In this document: piece after piece, positions 20,003 through 29,922 of the stretch | Numbering within the stretch: the stretch's first letter is position 1 | Layout: every line of letters starts with the position of its first letter | Assembly (NCBI GenBank): GCA_963759155.1 | Contig: CAVWXX010000005.1 | Location: 124,001 to 188,000 of the forward strand | Length of the DNA stretch: 64,000 nt | Reading direction: 5' to 3' | Origin: SZUA-36 sp963759155 | Lineage (GTDB): Bacteria; Pseudomonadota; Gammaproteobacteria; Xanthomonadales; SZUA-36 | Translations under genes and position numbers: made by a program | Notes under the pieces: generated by a model | What the model was told of the DNA's origin: nothing | The model's database searches: none | Seen by the model: only the letters and a program-made list of their open reading frames with translations

Positions 20003-21368
20003 TTAACGACGACCGCGGGTGCGTAATGCCTGCGGAGTAAACTGCGTTGGTTGCAACTCGACATTAAAAGTGTTGACTGCAGTTGTGTTGTCAAAACCCT
20101 GTGCAACATACCGACCGGACTGAAGATCGTAGTGGGTTTCGATGGTAGACCAGATAGTCGGAACCTCGTAATAATTGATCATGTGACATTCCGATGCACG
20201 CCACAATTGCAGGCGGCCATCGTAGTGGTCGATCAGTGCAATCTGGTAGCTATCTTCATCGAGATAGTAGGTGCGTTTTGCATTGATATGCCGCATACCT
20301 TCTTTCAAGGTGGCATCGATCACCCACACACGGTGCAGCTCATAACGCATCAGGCCAGGATTCAGATGACCGGGCTGGATAAACTCTTCATTGGTGATGC
20401 CTTCAGCATGTGCACCATAGGAGTTGTAAGGGATGTACATCTCTTTTTTACCCACAACATTCCAGTCAAACCTGTCCATGGCACCGTTGAACATATCGGT
20501 CATGTCATTGGTACGCAGACCATCCGATGCGGTACCCGGGTTGTCATAGGCAACGTTCGGCGCACGGCGCACCCTGCGTTGACCGGGGTTGTAGATCCAT
20601 GCCTGGCGGGGTGTGACCTGCTGGTTAAGTGTTTCGTGTACCAACAGGATATTACCTGCGAGCCTGGCGGGAGATTCGACTTCCTGGAAGAAATACAACA
20701 GGATGTTGTCGATCTCTTCGATAGTCACGCCCTTCTTGTAGTACAGCCCCAGCAGTTCCTCACGGATCACTGTTACCGAGAAATTACCACTCGCGGTGGG
20801 AGCGATTTGCGTGTTGTAGCGAACACCACCAGTGCCCTTGAATTTCAGCTTGTGATTCCACATCAGTTCATAGGCGTTTTCCGGGAACGGGAATGGGAAG
20901 CCCTCAGCGGCATCCAGCACGCCTTCACCATTTTCAGCCAGCCTGGCAGTTGCGCCATTCTTGGCTGTCATTTCATAGATATGCTCCGGAAATGAAGCAC
21001 TGCGACGGGTTGGATAAACATCCATGTAATAGGTATCAGGATATTTTTCAAAGGTAGCCTTCTGACCGACACTCAATTGGTCCGCATATTCCTGGTAGTT
21101 TGCACCCGTGATACGGAACAAGGGTTTGTCATCAGGGAATGGCGTCTGGATGATGATCACCAAGCTCATAACCTGCCGGTGGCGTTGTAATACCTCCGGT
21201 CCACTCGGGAATTGTACCCGCCGCATTACCGGCGCGTTCGGAACCCATGGGAGTCAGGTCTTCGTTCAGACGATGAACTTCGTCTGGTTTGGCACCGGCC
21301 ATTGCTTGCCCAACGCTGAAGGCCAGACCAATGCAGATTGAAAGTGTATATTTTGTAAAAGTTCGCAT
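20003..21368 (-). CDS. DUF1329 outer-membrane/periplasmic lipoprotein-fold protein (frame break)
   Basis: DUF1329 family (LolA/LolB-like half-barrel). The start at 21368 has a good ribosome site (GGAGAAACTT) and a signal peptide ending near AMA. This frame stops at 21132 after GDHHPDAIP, while the rest of the family sequence (PFPDDKPLFRITGANYQEYADQLS onward) reads from the next frame, to the stop at 20003. One extra base near 21143 explains the break. Conserved family features include YPTRRSASFPE and the C-terminal half with IDHYDGRLQLWRASE. Only 15 bp separate it from the DUF1302 gene. These two families are almost always neighbours and are thought to act together in the envelope. Confidence 0.88.
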
Positions 21369-21383
21369 AAGTTTCTCCGGCGA

Positions 21384-23330
21384 TCAGAATGAATAACGGA
21401 CACTGGCGGCAAAAAAGTCACGGTCTTGAAGCAGGTTATAGCGACCGCCGCCCGAGTAACTCGTGTAAGAAAGATCAAAAACCCATTCGTTCAGATAATT
21501 GAACCCGAGGCCCAGTGTAAGTGCTTTACGGCCATCGATGAAGGAACCGCCCGGTCCGGGGGTTGTACCACTGACATCTTGTGACCAGGCAATTCTTGGT
21601 GAGACGGTTGTCGGTCCCAGGGCATCGTTGTAATCGGCCTTGACGAGTAAGCGGTAACCCCAGCTGAAATCATCCGCAAAACCACAGGCACACTCGGTAA
21701 TCGGGTTGCGCAGATTACCGGTCAGGTAATCATAGCCGCCACCGGTATCGGTACCAGGACCGTTAAATCTAAGGACTTCCTGATCCGGAAGATCCGGCAC
21801 ATAATTCATACCCAACTCTGCAACAAAAGCGATCTGGTTGGCCTTGAGGAAGTTATTGGGGCCAAACAGCTTTGTTGTGGTGACTTGTCCCTGCCAGGAG
21901 TCAAAGTCATCCCAACCCGTGATCAGGTCACCCGCCTCAAAATCACCCAGCTGACTATGGAACTGCAAAGCATGTGCCGGGAAAAGAACATTCAAAGGCG
22001 TCAAGGCTGCAAATAATAACTCTACGTCATCAACCTGCAGTGGCAAATTGGGCCGGTAACTTACCTCACCGGAAAGCGCCCATGTACCAACGTTTGAGTT
22101 AAAGCTGACACCCCAGAGGTTGATGTCTTCCGGATACTCCGTGAAATAACGGGCACTGGGAAGTGCCGCCGATGTAACAGCCAGACCACTGTTTAACGGC
22201 AAACGGCTGTGGTAGTTCAGGAAGTAAAACCCGAATTCTGTGCCATTCAGCTTCTCAGAAAAGTACCGCAATGACAAACCCCATTGCCCGCTGTCGCTGG
22301 GGTCAACGGTATCCGTACGGGGAACGGCAACACTACAGCTAGTCGCCACGAGTTCTGGTGGCAGAGGTACACCCTGCGGGTTCAGGACCTGGTCAGAAGC
22401 ACCGTAGTTTCCGTCAATGCAGACCGTTTCATATAGATCGGGATTGATCACCGGTTGATCCGGTGCACCAAAACCCAGCATGACATAGGCACCACCGGGT
22501 GTTCCGAAGTCATTGGTGGAGAAGTAAGCACCGGCCGGATCAGGAATGATTTCCCTGTACTCAAACATGTACAAGGCTTCCAGTGACAGGTTAGGTGTCA
22601 GGTCGATAGAGCCCCAAAGCATGTTGACGCCTTCAAAGGCTTCTTTCAATTCGGCACCTGCGACCCTGAGCCGGGATACATCCACGGGGTTGATCACATT
22701 GATACCGCCCTGGATGAAAGTGGATTCACCCCAACTTACCACCTGGCGACCAACACGCCAGTTCAGGAAGCGGTCACCGATCTCGTTTTCGCCCCAGACA
22801 TATAAATCGAGTAAGCGAAAGTCCTTACCGACACGCTTAATGGCATCATCAGAAAGAAAATCTTTATTGTGATTCTCAAAATCGTAAAAACCCATAAACC
22901 GGGTGAAAGCACCATAATTCTTATAGCGCACATCAAGCTCTGAAGTGAACTTGATGGTGTTGGCAACCAGGTCACCACCATCGGGGTAGTTGCGGTTACC
23001 GTCATCGATATTCACTGACCAGCGACCCGGAGCTTCTCGCTTCGTGGCGTTGTCCGCGGCAACGATGAGTGTGTCGAAATAGGCCTTACCGGCATAGTCT
23101 TCTTTCAGATCACCGGCACGCCAGATGGCGCCGTAACTGATCGTGGTATCAAAACTTCCGGACCATTCGCCATTAGAAAACTCGATGGCGTTGGCACTGG
23201 TGCAACCAAAAGCCAATAAAGCGGCGGTGAGTGCACCGGGAAGAAGCTTTCTTTTCCAACCATTTCCTGCTGACTGAGCGGAGGTTGGTGCGTTTGTATT
23301 AACGAGCTGTTTTGCTGTTGTCATTTTCAT
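21384..23330 (-). CDS. DUF1302 outer-membrane protein
   Basis: A probable outer-membrane beta-barrel of the DUF1302 family (PF06980). An N-terminal signal region ends near ANA (about residue 49); conserved segments are WRVGRQVVSWGESTFIQGGINVINP and GVSFNSNVGTWALSGEVSYRP, and the protein finishes with the aromatic barrel ending SVRYSF. Strong ribosome site (GGAGTGGGAG) before the ATG. It starts 10 bp after the lipase stop and precedes DUF1329, so lipase-DUF1302-DUF1329 look like one operon. Role unknown; uptake or export of hydrophobic molecules is inferred from context. Confidence 0.88.
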   Translation of the reverse strand: MKMTTAKQLVNTNAPTSAQSAGNGWKRKLLPGALTAALLAFGCTSANAIEFSNGEWSGSFDTTISYGAIWRAGDLKEDYAGKAYFDTLIVAADNATKREAPGRWSVNIDDGNRNYPDGGDLVANTIKFTSELDVRYKNYGAFTRFMGFYDFENHNKDFLSDDAIKRVGKDFRLLDLYVWGENEIGDRFLNWRVGRQVVSWGESTFIQGGINVINPVDVSRLRVAGAELKEAFEGVNMLWGSIDLTPNLSLEALYMFEYREIIPDPAGAYFSTNDFGTPGGAYVMLGFGAPDQPVINPDLYETVCIDGNYGASDQVLNPQGVPLPPELVATSCSVAVPRTDTVDPSDSGQWGLSLRYFSEKLNGTEFGFYFLNYHSRLPLNSGLAVTSAALPSARYFTEYPEDINLWGVSFNSNVGTWALSGEVSYRPNLPLQVDDVELLFAALTPLNVLFPAHALQFHSQLGDFEAGDLITGWDDFDSWQGQVTTTKLFGPNNFLKANQIAFVAELGMNYVPDLPDQEVLRFNGPGTDTGGGYDYLTGNLRNPITECACGFADDFSWGYRLLVKADYNDALGPTTVSPRIAWSQDVSGTTPGPGGSFIDGRKALTLGLGFNYLNEWVFDLSYTSYSGGGRYNLLQDRDFFAASVRYSF

Positions 23331-23340
23331 CTCCCACTCC

Positions 23341-25662
23341 CTACTCTAACCGGCCGGGTTGTGTCTGACCTTTGACTTGCTCAAGCCTGCTTATCTTGCC
23401 TCGGCCTTGCTTGTACTTGCCCTTGACAGATTTTGAGCTCTTCTTCTCTGTCAGATTCACAGTCTCTTGAGGCTCCATGGTCATCACGGGCACCATCGTG
23501 GCTTCATCCGTCACAACCACGGCGCCACCGAATGATCCGATGAATGTAGCTGCCTGTTGTTGCATTTCAAAAAATGCAGCCGGTGAATCTGCCGGACTTA
23601 ACCACGAACCATGCGACGCGGGAGGCACAAACCTTCCGGCAGCGCGCAGTCCGTCCGCACTCTGCTGGGTGCTGCTGTAAGACTGCAAACCCATCACTTT
23701 AATCAGAGGCTCTGTGCCGGCTAAAGGAGAAGTTGGTACAAAGTTTGGTATGACCTGGTCATTGATAACTTCATGCAGAAGTATCGGTGTATTCGCTGCT
23801 GCTTCGGCTGCCCAGTTGATCGGATCAGCTGAATCCAGAACCGTCTGCCAGACGAGGAAGAAAGATTCGTACTCCGGTGTTCCCGGGTACACGCCTTTGG
23901 CGGCAAGACCTGCTCTGATAATCGGTCCAAAAGCGGCGGAGGCTTCTGCAAAGCGCGCAATGCTGCCGCCAGGGACTGAAAGGAATGACCGTGTCACGAG
24001 CGGTTCGATAGCAGTCATAACTGTACCGTGAATACCACCCCATGATTGACCGGCATAGGCTATGTTGGAGCCATCGGTATCCGGTGAACCATCACCGTCA
24101 AAATCCATGGATGCAATCGATACCGCCAGTACGCCAAGATCTGTTTCACCCTGTCGAATCGTATCCCGCCCAACCAGCATATTAGAAAGGCCCGCTGAAA
24201 TTGCGTGGGACCCCGAAGGATCAATCAGGCCATCAGGCCCGGGCGCCCCGGTTGTGTTGCTAATGTAGTCGACATCAAAAGTACGTTCATTGGCAATTGG
24301 TGCAAAAGGCGTATTTTCGATCCAGAAGGCTGCGTACTCAGGTGTCGCATCCGGGCTTACACCATGCATTGGAAAGTCCATGGCGACCACGACATAACCA
24401 GCTGCAGCAAAACCATCGGCAGCTGCAAGCATATCAATACGACTCCTGGTAATACCGTGACCGAATATCACGACCGGCCAGCCATTGGCTGGTTTGACAC
24501 CTTTCGGTATCGTCACCAACAGAGGCACTGTTTGCATTCCTGTAAGGACCGGCATCGGGTTGGCGATTGTTATATTCGTAGACGTTGGATCCAGGCCGAA
24601 TTGATCAAAAGGTGGCACGTATGCGCCAGGGGCTGCTTTCCAAAATGTGTTTAATGGTGCAATCGGGTTTTCCGCAGAGGGGATACCCGCATAATAAGGT
24701 ACCGTGATGACACCCATGTAAATATCGGCTGCGCCGAGACCGCCAACGGCGGATGTGTCCATACCCGTTGGACCAAAGGTGGTTGGGGCAGGTTGTGTAA
24801 GGGCACGCAGCGTTTTCAGGGTCCGTGTAACCGACTGGGTCTGAGCCGTCCAGGCGAGAACGATGTCATCAGGATTCATACCGACCGAGGCCAGATTCAA
24901 CTCCATGCTCTGCACAACCTGTCTGATTATCTCAAGAGTTGCTGCATTGACTATCAGTGAAACAGAGGGTTGGTGCTTTGGCCGTTTTCGTCTACCCACG
25001 GGACCGAGGTTTTTCCTAAGTTGTAATACCTGTCCGGCGTTGCATCATTGCCTTCAGTATCGCGAATGTCATTGGTCAGTACCGCCATGTAGCAGGTGTA
25101 TTCCTTCAGCGGTTTCAACGGTAAAATCGCGATCTGACTGGCTGAAGCCGGAACAGCTACGTAATCCACCCCGGGGGTCAACTCCCTTACGATACTGGTC
25201 ACGAAGAGAAGTTGACTCAGGGTGACCTCGAACATCCTGACGGATCTGGCCGGTTAAAACTGTCGCCGGATCGATAGCGCCCGGTATTGCATTGTCGTAA
25301 CGTCCGGATTCCGTGTTGTCTGCGAAACTGACAATCCACTTTTCTGTCGTGCTAAATCCGTCCAGTGCATTGAGCGCCACTCTCGGGTTCGAATAATCAT
25401 CGGGGTCTTCCACCGGAGTATTCAGTGTCAGGTCAGAAGGGGGGACCAAGCCAGCCGGTGAAACTGAGAAAAACCCTAGATTGGAGGGAAATGGAACTAC
25501 CGCCGGCACACCGGGGGCTTCAATAGGGTTAAAGCTGGCAGTTAAAACACCCGTAACAATACTGCCATCCTTATTGGTCGCAGGTTCGTGGTGTGCGGTG
25601 ACAGTCAGACTATAAAATATTAAGAACAGTGAGAGAAGTGGGAGGATAAAAGGCTTTTTCAT
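23341..25662 (-). CDS. Secreted lipase of the virulence-factor lipase (VolA/Pla-1-like) family, two frame breaks
   Basis: Three consecutive reading frames read as one protein. The first (from ATG 25662) has a signal peptide (to TVTA) and the bacterial virulence-factor lipase N-terminal domain up to TGQIRQDVR near 25240. The second (about 25235-24960) carries LKPLKEYTCYMAVLTNDIRD. The third (about 24960-23341) has NAATLEIIRQVVQSMELN, the hydrolase core with HG oxyanion (VVIFGHGITRSR) and nucleophile elbow GQSWGG. The second break fits one lost T in a TTT run. No lipobox, unlike VolA, so a soluble or loosely bound form. A basic Lys/Arg-rich C-terminal tail is unusual. It heads the DUF1302/DUF1329 run. 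Confidence 0.83.
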
Positions 25663-26000
25663 TTTCAGTTCCCCGTGTTGATGTGCAAAGCAATTTGTTG
25701 TCACCCAAGGAAATGGGCAGTGACAACAATCGCCTCGGATTTGACTAAAATAAGTTTATGACTAAGTCAGGTCAACACAAATTAAGAGCGAAGTCGAACC
25801 CCAAGCGCTTGGTTTGCGTATCATCATAATGCACAGTTAACAAAAATTATATGTTTGCGTTACAGTTCTTGACTTAAATCAATTTGCAGGGCTCTGATTC
25901 TCTTTGCCAACTTCACCGCGATGAACCTTCTTTTGCAAAATTTTGGCAAATTGGAAACCCGCTTGCTACACTGCCGCAACTCCCGGGAGACCTATAATCC
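25663..26000. promoter_or_regulatory. Divergent upstream region of the lipase operon and the PHA-system gene
   Basis: 338 bp without a gene. It contains a perfect 12-bp palindrome CCAAGCGCTTGG at 25801-25812 and two TGACTAA repeats around 25742 and 25760. A palindromic site 140 bp before the lipase could bind a dimeric regulator; none is identified. Confidence 0.4.
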
Positions 26001-26294
26001 ATGTCCACCATCGACATACACGCTTTTCATAAACTCAGTCACGAAGATGCGCTGAATGCTGCCGATGAACTGTCGGTCGACCTGGCAAAAAAGTTTGGCA
26101 TCAATTACGGCTGGGAGGACGAGGTCATCCATTTCGAGCGACCCGGGGTCAATGGAAAAATTCTCGTGCAGGAAACTGAGCTCAGAATCAAGGCTGACCT
26201 GGGCTTCATGTTGATGATGTTAAAAGGCCCGATCGAACAGGAGATCATGCGCTACCTGGAAGAACATTTTGGTTGTAGTTTCGATGTCGCCTGA
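26001..26294 (+). CDS. Polyhydroxyalkanoic acid system family protein
   Basis: A small cytoplasmic protein (97 residues) matching the PHA granule-region family (PF09650): the N-terminal IDIHAFHKLSHEDALNAADELS and the central LRIKADLGFMLMMLKGPIEQEI are characteristic, with a single amphipathic half-barrel expected. The family is named for occurrence near PHA synthesis genes, but its function is not defined and no synthase or phasin gene is in the window. The ATG at 26001 is preceded by GGGAG. Convergent with the next gene, 4 bp apart. Confidence 0.85.
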   Translation: MSTIDIHAFHKLSHEDALNAADELSVDLAKKFGINYGWEDEVIHFERPGVNGKILVQETELRIKADLGFMLMMLKGPIEQEIMRYLEEHFGCSFDVA

Positions 26295-26298
26295 TCGC

Positions 26299-26994
26299 CT
26301 AGAACGGGTTTTTCTCAGCGGCGAATAAACGCTGACTGATCTTATCCTCATTGTTCCAGATGGTTTCTATAAACTCGGTACCGTCACCCATAATCTGAAA
26401 CGCCCTCAAGCCCTGTTCCAGAAAAGATTGTAATAGACCAAAACCGGCAGCACGTGCGGGCCCCCTGAGGGTACGTATCAGAAACATCACCAGGCGGTGA
26501 TGCACCAGTTCATTCAGCTCCAGACCCAGGTGCCCGATCAATTCAATCTGTCTTCTGCGCTCAAGCTGACGCCCGCACTTGCGGTAAATTTCACCGTAAC
26601 GATCTACATTTAACTCATTCCAACCGGACTCTTGCAGCGCGAGGGTCATATCCATATCGAGACTGAGACTCAGTGATTGCAACTCAAATGCCTCGGCCAG
26701 TGCCAACAGCATATCTTCACGTAACATCCTGACCATCACCGGCAGCACACGCTCCATCTGCTGGTCGCGCTCGCGGAAATTCAGACCCCCATAAAGCTCG
26801 GCCAGGAAGAAGTCACCGGCAGCGCGATATCGCTCCTGGCTGATCAGGTCGTGATAGCTATTGGACAGACGTTGTCGTTGCCAATCCTGCAACAACTCCA
26901 ATTGCTCATGCGGGAAATCGGGCTCATCAAAGCGGGTAGCAAGTGCGTGACTGTCTGTCAGGGCCTGTCTGAGATGATCTGCATGTCGCTTCAC
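26299..26994 (-). CDS. FFLEELY-motif protein (function unknown)
   Basis: An all-helical cytoplasmic protein of 231 residues with the signature FFLAELYGGLNFRERDQQMERVLPVM (about residues 62-87), variant of the FFLEELY motif for which the family is named. No signal peptide or membrane helix. Members are found across Gammaproteobacteria and often near PHA-related genes; no biochemical role is established. Convergent with the PHA-system gene with a 4-bp gap and divergent from the patatin gene. Confidence 0.75.
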   Translation of the reverse strand: MKRHADHLRQALTDSHALATRFDEPDFPHEQLELLQDWQRQRLSNSYHDLISQERYRAAGDFFLAELYGGLNFRERDQQMERVLPVMVRMLREDMLLALAEAFELQSLSLSLDMDMTLALQESGWNELNVDRYGEIYRKCGRQLERRRQIELIGHLGLELNELVHHRLVMFLIRTLRGPARAAGFGLLQSFLEQGLRAFQIMGDGTEFIETIWNNEDKISQRLFAAEKNPF

Positions 26995-27135
26995 TGCAGT
27001 CTTTTCCTGTTGATTGATGACATGGGGTGAGTCACCTTTGTATATATTGTATGATTTCTCTTTTTATATGGCGCCACACTGGTCAATCGCAAGCGGCACC
27101 GCTAAAATTGAAGCCTGCCACGGAGGCTGCAAAGC

Positions 27136-28378
27136 ATGCTAACGATACACCAGGCCCAATCACCAAAAAAGAAAAAATCTCCAACCAAAACCGGTCTCGC
27201 CATCGCAGGCGGGGGGCCGGTTGGTGCAATTTACGAATTGGGTGCGCTGCGGGCACTGGATGAAAGCATCGATGGCCTGAGATTGCATGAGCTGGATGTT
27301 TACGTGGGCGTCAGTTCAGGTGCGATTATCGCAGCCAGTCTCGCCAATGGCATTTCAACAGTCGAGATGTGCAGGATTTTCACAGGCCAGGAATACGCCA
27401 GCATCCGCTTCGACCCCGAAAGCCTGATGCGGCCTGCCTTTAAGGAATACCTGGCACGGGTCTCGATGTTGCCGGCGGTATTGACCAATGCACTGCTAAA
27501 GATGCTCCGGCATCCCGGTACAACCAATATCTCGGAAATGGTCAGCCAACTGGGCAAGATTATCCCCAGCGGCGTGTTTGACAACCAGGCGATTCATGAT
27601 TTTCTGGAGGACGCCTTCAAGGCCAGCGGTCACAGCAACGAGTTCGAAGACCTGAAAGCGGCCCTGTATATCGTAGCCGTTGATCTTGATAGCGGTGCAG
27701 CAGTGCGTTTTGGTAGCAAGAACCACCGTAATGTCAGTATTGCGCGTGCGGTTCAAGCCAGTGCCGCCCTGCCGGGTCTCTACCCGCCGGTGGAAATTGA
27801 CGGACATTATTTTGTCGATGGTGCATTCCGCCGCACCCTGCACGCCTCAGTCGCGCTGGACGAGGGTGTTGAGTTGCTCATCGGTGTTAACCCCCTGGTG
27901 CCGTTCGATTCAGGTGAAAAGGGGCTTGAACGCTGAAGTCTCTGATCAAAGACTGAACCGCGGTGGCTTGCCTTTAATACTGTCACAAACCTTTCGCGCC
28001 CTGATCCAGTCACGTATGGAAGCGGGCTTCAGAAAATACTACAGCAGTCACCCGTTTGCCGACCTGTTGCTGCTGGAACCCCATCGCAAGGATGAGGAAA
28101 TCTTCTTTACCAACATCTTCAGCTACAACAGCCGCAATGCACTTTGTGAGCATTCCTACCAGGCGACACGCAAAGACCTGTTAGCCAGGCATGAAGAGCT
28201 TGGACAGGTTCTGGAAAAACGTGGTTATTCGCTCAACATGGACATACTCAGAGACAGCAAGCGCACACTCGGCGACAGCATCGGCGCGGGACGCTCCAGC
28301 CACGCCCCGGTAGCCCGCAGTCTTTCCAGGGCGCTCGATAGCCTTGACGAAATGCTGGATGACCGCAAGGCTAGTTAA
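27136..28378 (+). CDS. Patatin-like phospholipase (frame break)
   Basis: A patatin-family acyl hydrolase with the oxyanion loop GGGPVGAIYELG (about residues 25-36), nucleophile elbow GVSSGA and the partner aspartate in VDGAFR. The first frame stops at 27936 after DSGEKG; the conserved continuation (LNRGGLPLILSQTFRALIQSRME to the stop at 28378) is in the next frame. One extra G in the AAGGGG run near 27920 accounts for this. Good ribosome site GGAGG before the ATG at 27136. Probably cytoplasmic or membrane-associated; a role in lipid or PHA-granule turnover would fit the neighbours but is inference. Confidence 0.85.
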
Positions 28379-28410
28379 CGACAGCAATCCACCAGGTACC
28401 TGACTGAATA

Positions 28411-29865
28411 ATGAAAACAAACCTGTCCATTCATGGTGTTTTTGTATACCTGTTAAGCCTCTGCCTGTTATGGCCAGCCGGCGTGTCGGCAGCACAGGAC
28501 GCGTCGAACCTGCAAGCCCAAAGCCACCGAAACAAGCAGAACGTCGACCTCATCATAAAAGGTGATCATATCGTCACCATGGATGCCAATGGATCGGTTT
28601 ACAACGATGCTGCCATCGCAGTGGATAAAGGTCTGATCATCGCGATTGGCCCTGCAGACGAAATACTCTCAACGTATCAATCTAACAAACAACTTGAAGG
28701 CAACAACCGGGTCGTCATGCCAGGTCTGATCAACGGGCATTCACACGCGGCGATGACCCTGCTGCGTGGCATGGCAGAAGACATGGCATTGCTGGAGTGG
28801 CTGACCAAGTATATTTTTCCTGCCGAGCTTGAGTTCGTAGACGCTGAATTTGTACGCATTGGTACCGAACTGGCCTGTTGGGAAATGATTCGCGGCGGCA
28901 CGACCACTTTCGTGGATATGTACTACTACCCCGATGTAATTGCCGAAGTTGTCGAATCCTGTGGTATGCGGGCGCTGATATCCGCCACCGTTATCGAACG
29001 ACCCAGCCCGGGCGCAGCCAACGCGGCGGATTCAATCAAAATTGGCAATGCCTTCATCAAGCGCTGGAAGGGCAAGAACTCACGTATCACACCGGTTTTT
29101 GGCCCGCATGCCAACTACACGCTGAACGAAGATCAACTGCGGGCGGTTCGTGATGCGGCCAGAGATGCTGGTGTGGGAATCACCATTCATATGTCCGAAT
29201 CACGCTACGAAGTGGACTACTCACAGGAGCACTACGGTAAACCCAGTATCGAGTTGTTTGATTCCATCGGTTTACTCGATGTACCCACCATCGGTGCACA
29301 TGTTGTATGGCCCACGAATGCTGAGATTCCGATCCTGGCCAAACGCAAAGTTGGCGTCATCCATAACCCCACATCAAACATGAAGACAGCGGCCGGCATT
29401 TCACCGGTTACAAAAATGCTTGATGCCGGCATCCACGTTGGCCTGGGCACCGATGGCAGCGCCAGCAACAACGACCTGGATATGTGGGAAGAAATGCGCC
29501 TGGCCGCCTTCCTGCAGAAAGTCGACCGTATGGACCCCGAAGTCATGCCAGCCAACACCGTATTGACCATGGCCACACGCGGTGGCGCCGAGGCCATCGG
29601 CCTGGGCAAAACGATCGGCTCACTGGAAGTTGGCAAACGTGCCGATATCATCCAGGTCTCCTTCGATGATGTGCACTTCATACCTACCTACAATGTAAAA
29701 GCACATCTCGTTTACGTGGCAGATGAGCAGGACGTCAGCAGCGTGGTAGTGGATGGGAAGGTGCTGATGCAGGATAAGAAAATCCTGACCATTGATACCG
29801 AGCGTGTTACCCGGGAAGCGACTGAGCTGGCAAGACGCATCCAGATTGAGATGGAATCAAAATAG
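28411..29865 (+). CDS. Exported amidohydrolase, S-adenosylhomocysteine/methylthioadenosine deaminase-like
   Basis: A metal-dependent amidohydrolase of the MtaD/SsnA/TrzN group: metal ligands H110 and H112 (NGHSH), a further His in HMSESRYE and in GAHVVW, the NPTSNMK and GLGTDGSASNND segments with the metal-binding aspartate. The family deaminates adenine-containing or related N-heterocycles, normally in the cytosol. Unusually this copy has a convincing N-terminal signal peptide (residues 1-28, ending VSAAQ), so it should act in the periplasm. Starts 32 bp after the patatin stop; ends 57 bp from a convergent pectin-locus gene. Substrate unknown. Confidence 0.8.
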   Translation: MKTNLSIHGVFVYLLSLCLLWPAGVSAAQDASNLQAQSHRNKQNVDLIIKGDHIVTMDANGSVYNDAAIAVDKGLIIAIGPADEILSTYQSNKQLEGNNRVVMPGLINGHSHAAMTLLRGMAEDMALLEWLTKYIFPAELEFVDAEFVRIGTELACWEMIRGGTTTFVDMYYYPDVIAEVVESCGMRALISATVIERPSPGAANAADSIKIGNAFIKRWKGKNSRITPVFGPHANYTLNEDQLRAVRDAARDAGVGITIHMSESRYEVDYSQEHYGKPSIELFDSIGLLDVPTIGAHVVWPTNAEIPILAKRKVGVIHNPTSNMKTAAGISPVTKMLDAGIHVGLGTDGSASNNDLDMWEEMRLAAFLQKVDRMDPEVMPANTVLTMATRGGAEAIGLGKTIGSLEVGKRADIIQVSFDDVHFIPTYNVKAHLVYVADEQDVSSVVVDGKVLMQDKKILTIDTERVTREATELARRIQIEMESK

Positions 29866-29922
29866 CCAGGTAGTGATCCCTTGTATTCTACAAACTCTGT
29901 TTTCTGCAAACCCTTTGTAGGC

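Noticed and set aside
20051..20995. 314-codon plus-strand ORF opposite the DUF1329 gene
   Set aside because: Antisense shadow of a conserved protein; its translation shows no recognisable domain.
27027..27263. 78-codon ORF upstream of and overlapping the patatin gene
   Set aside because: The patatin start at 27136 with GGAGG explains the region better; the ORF's product has no known similarity.
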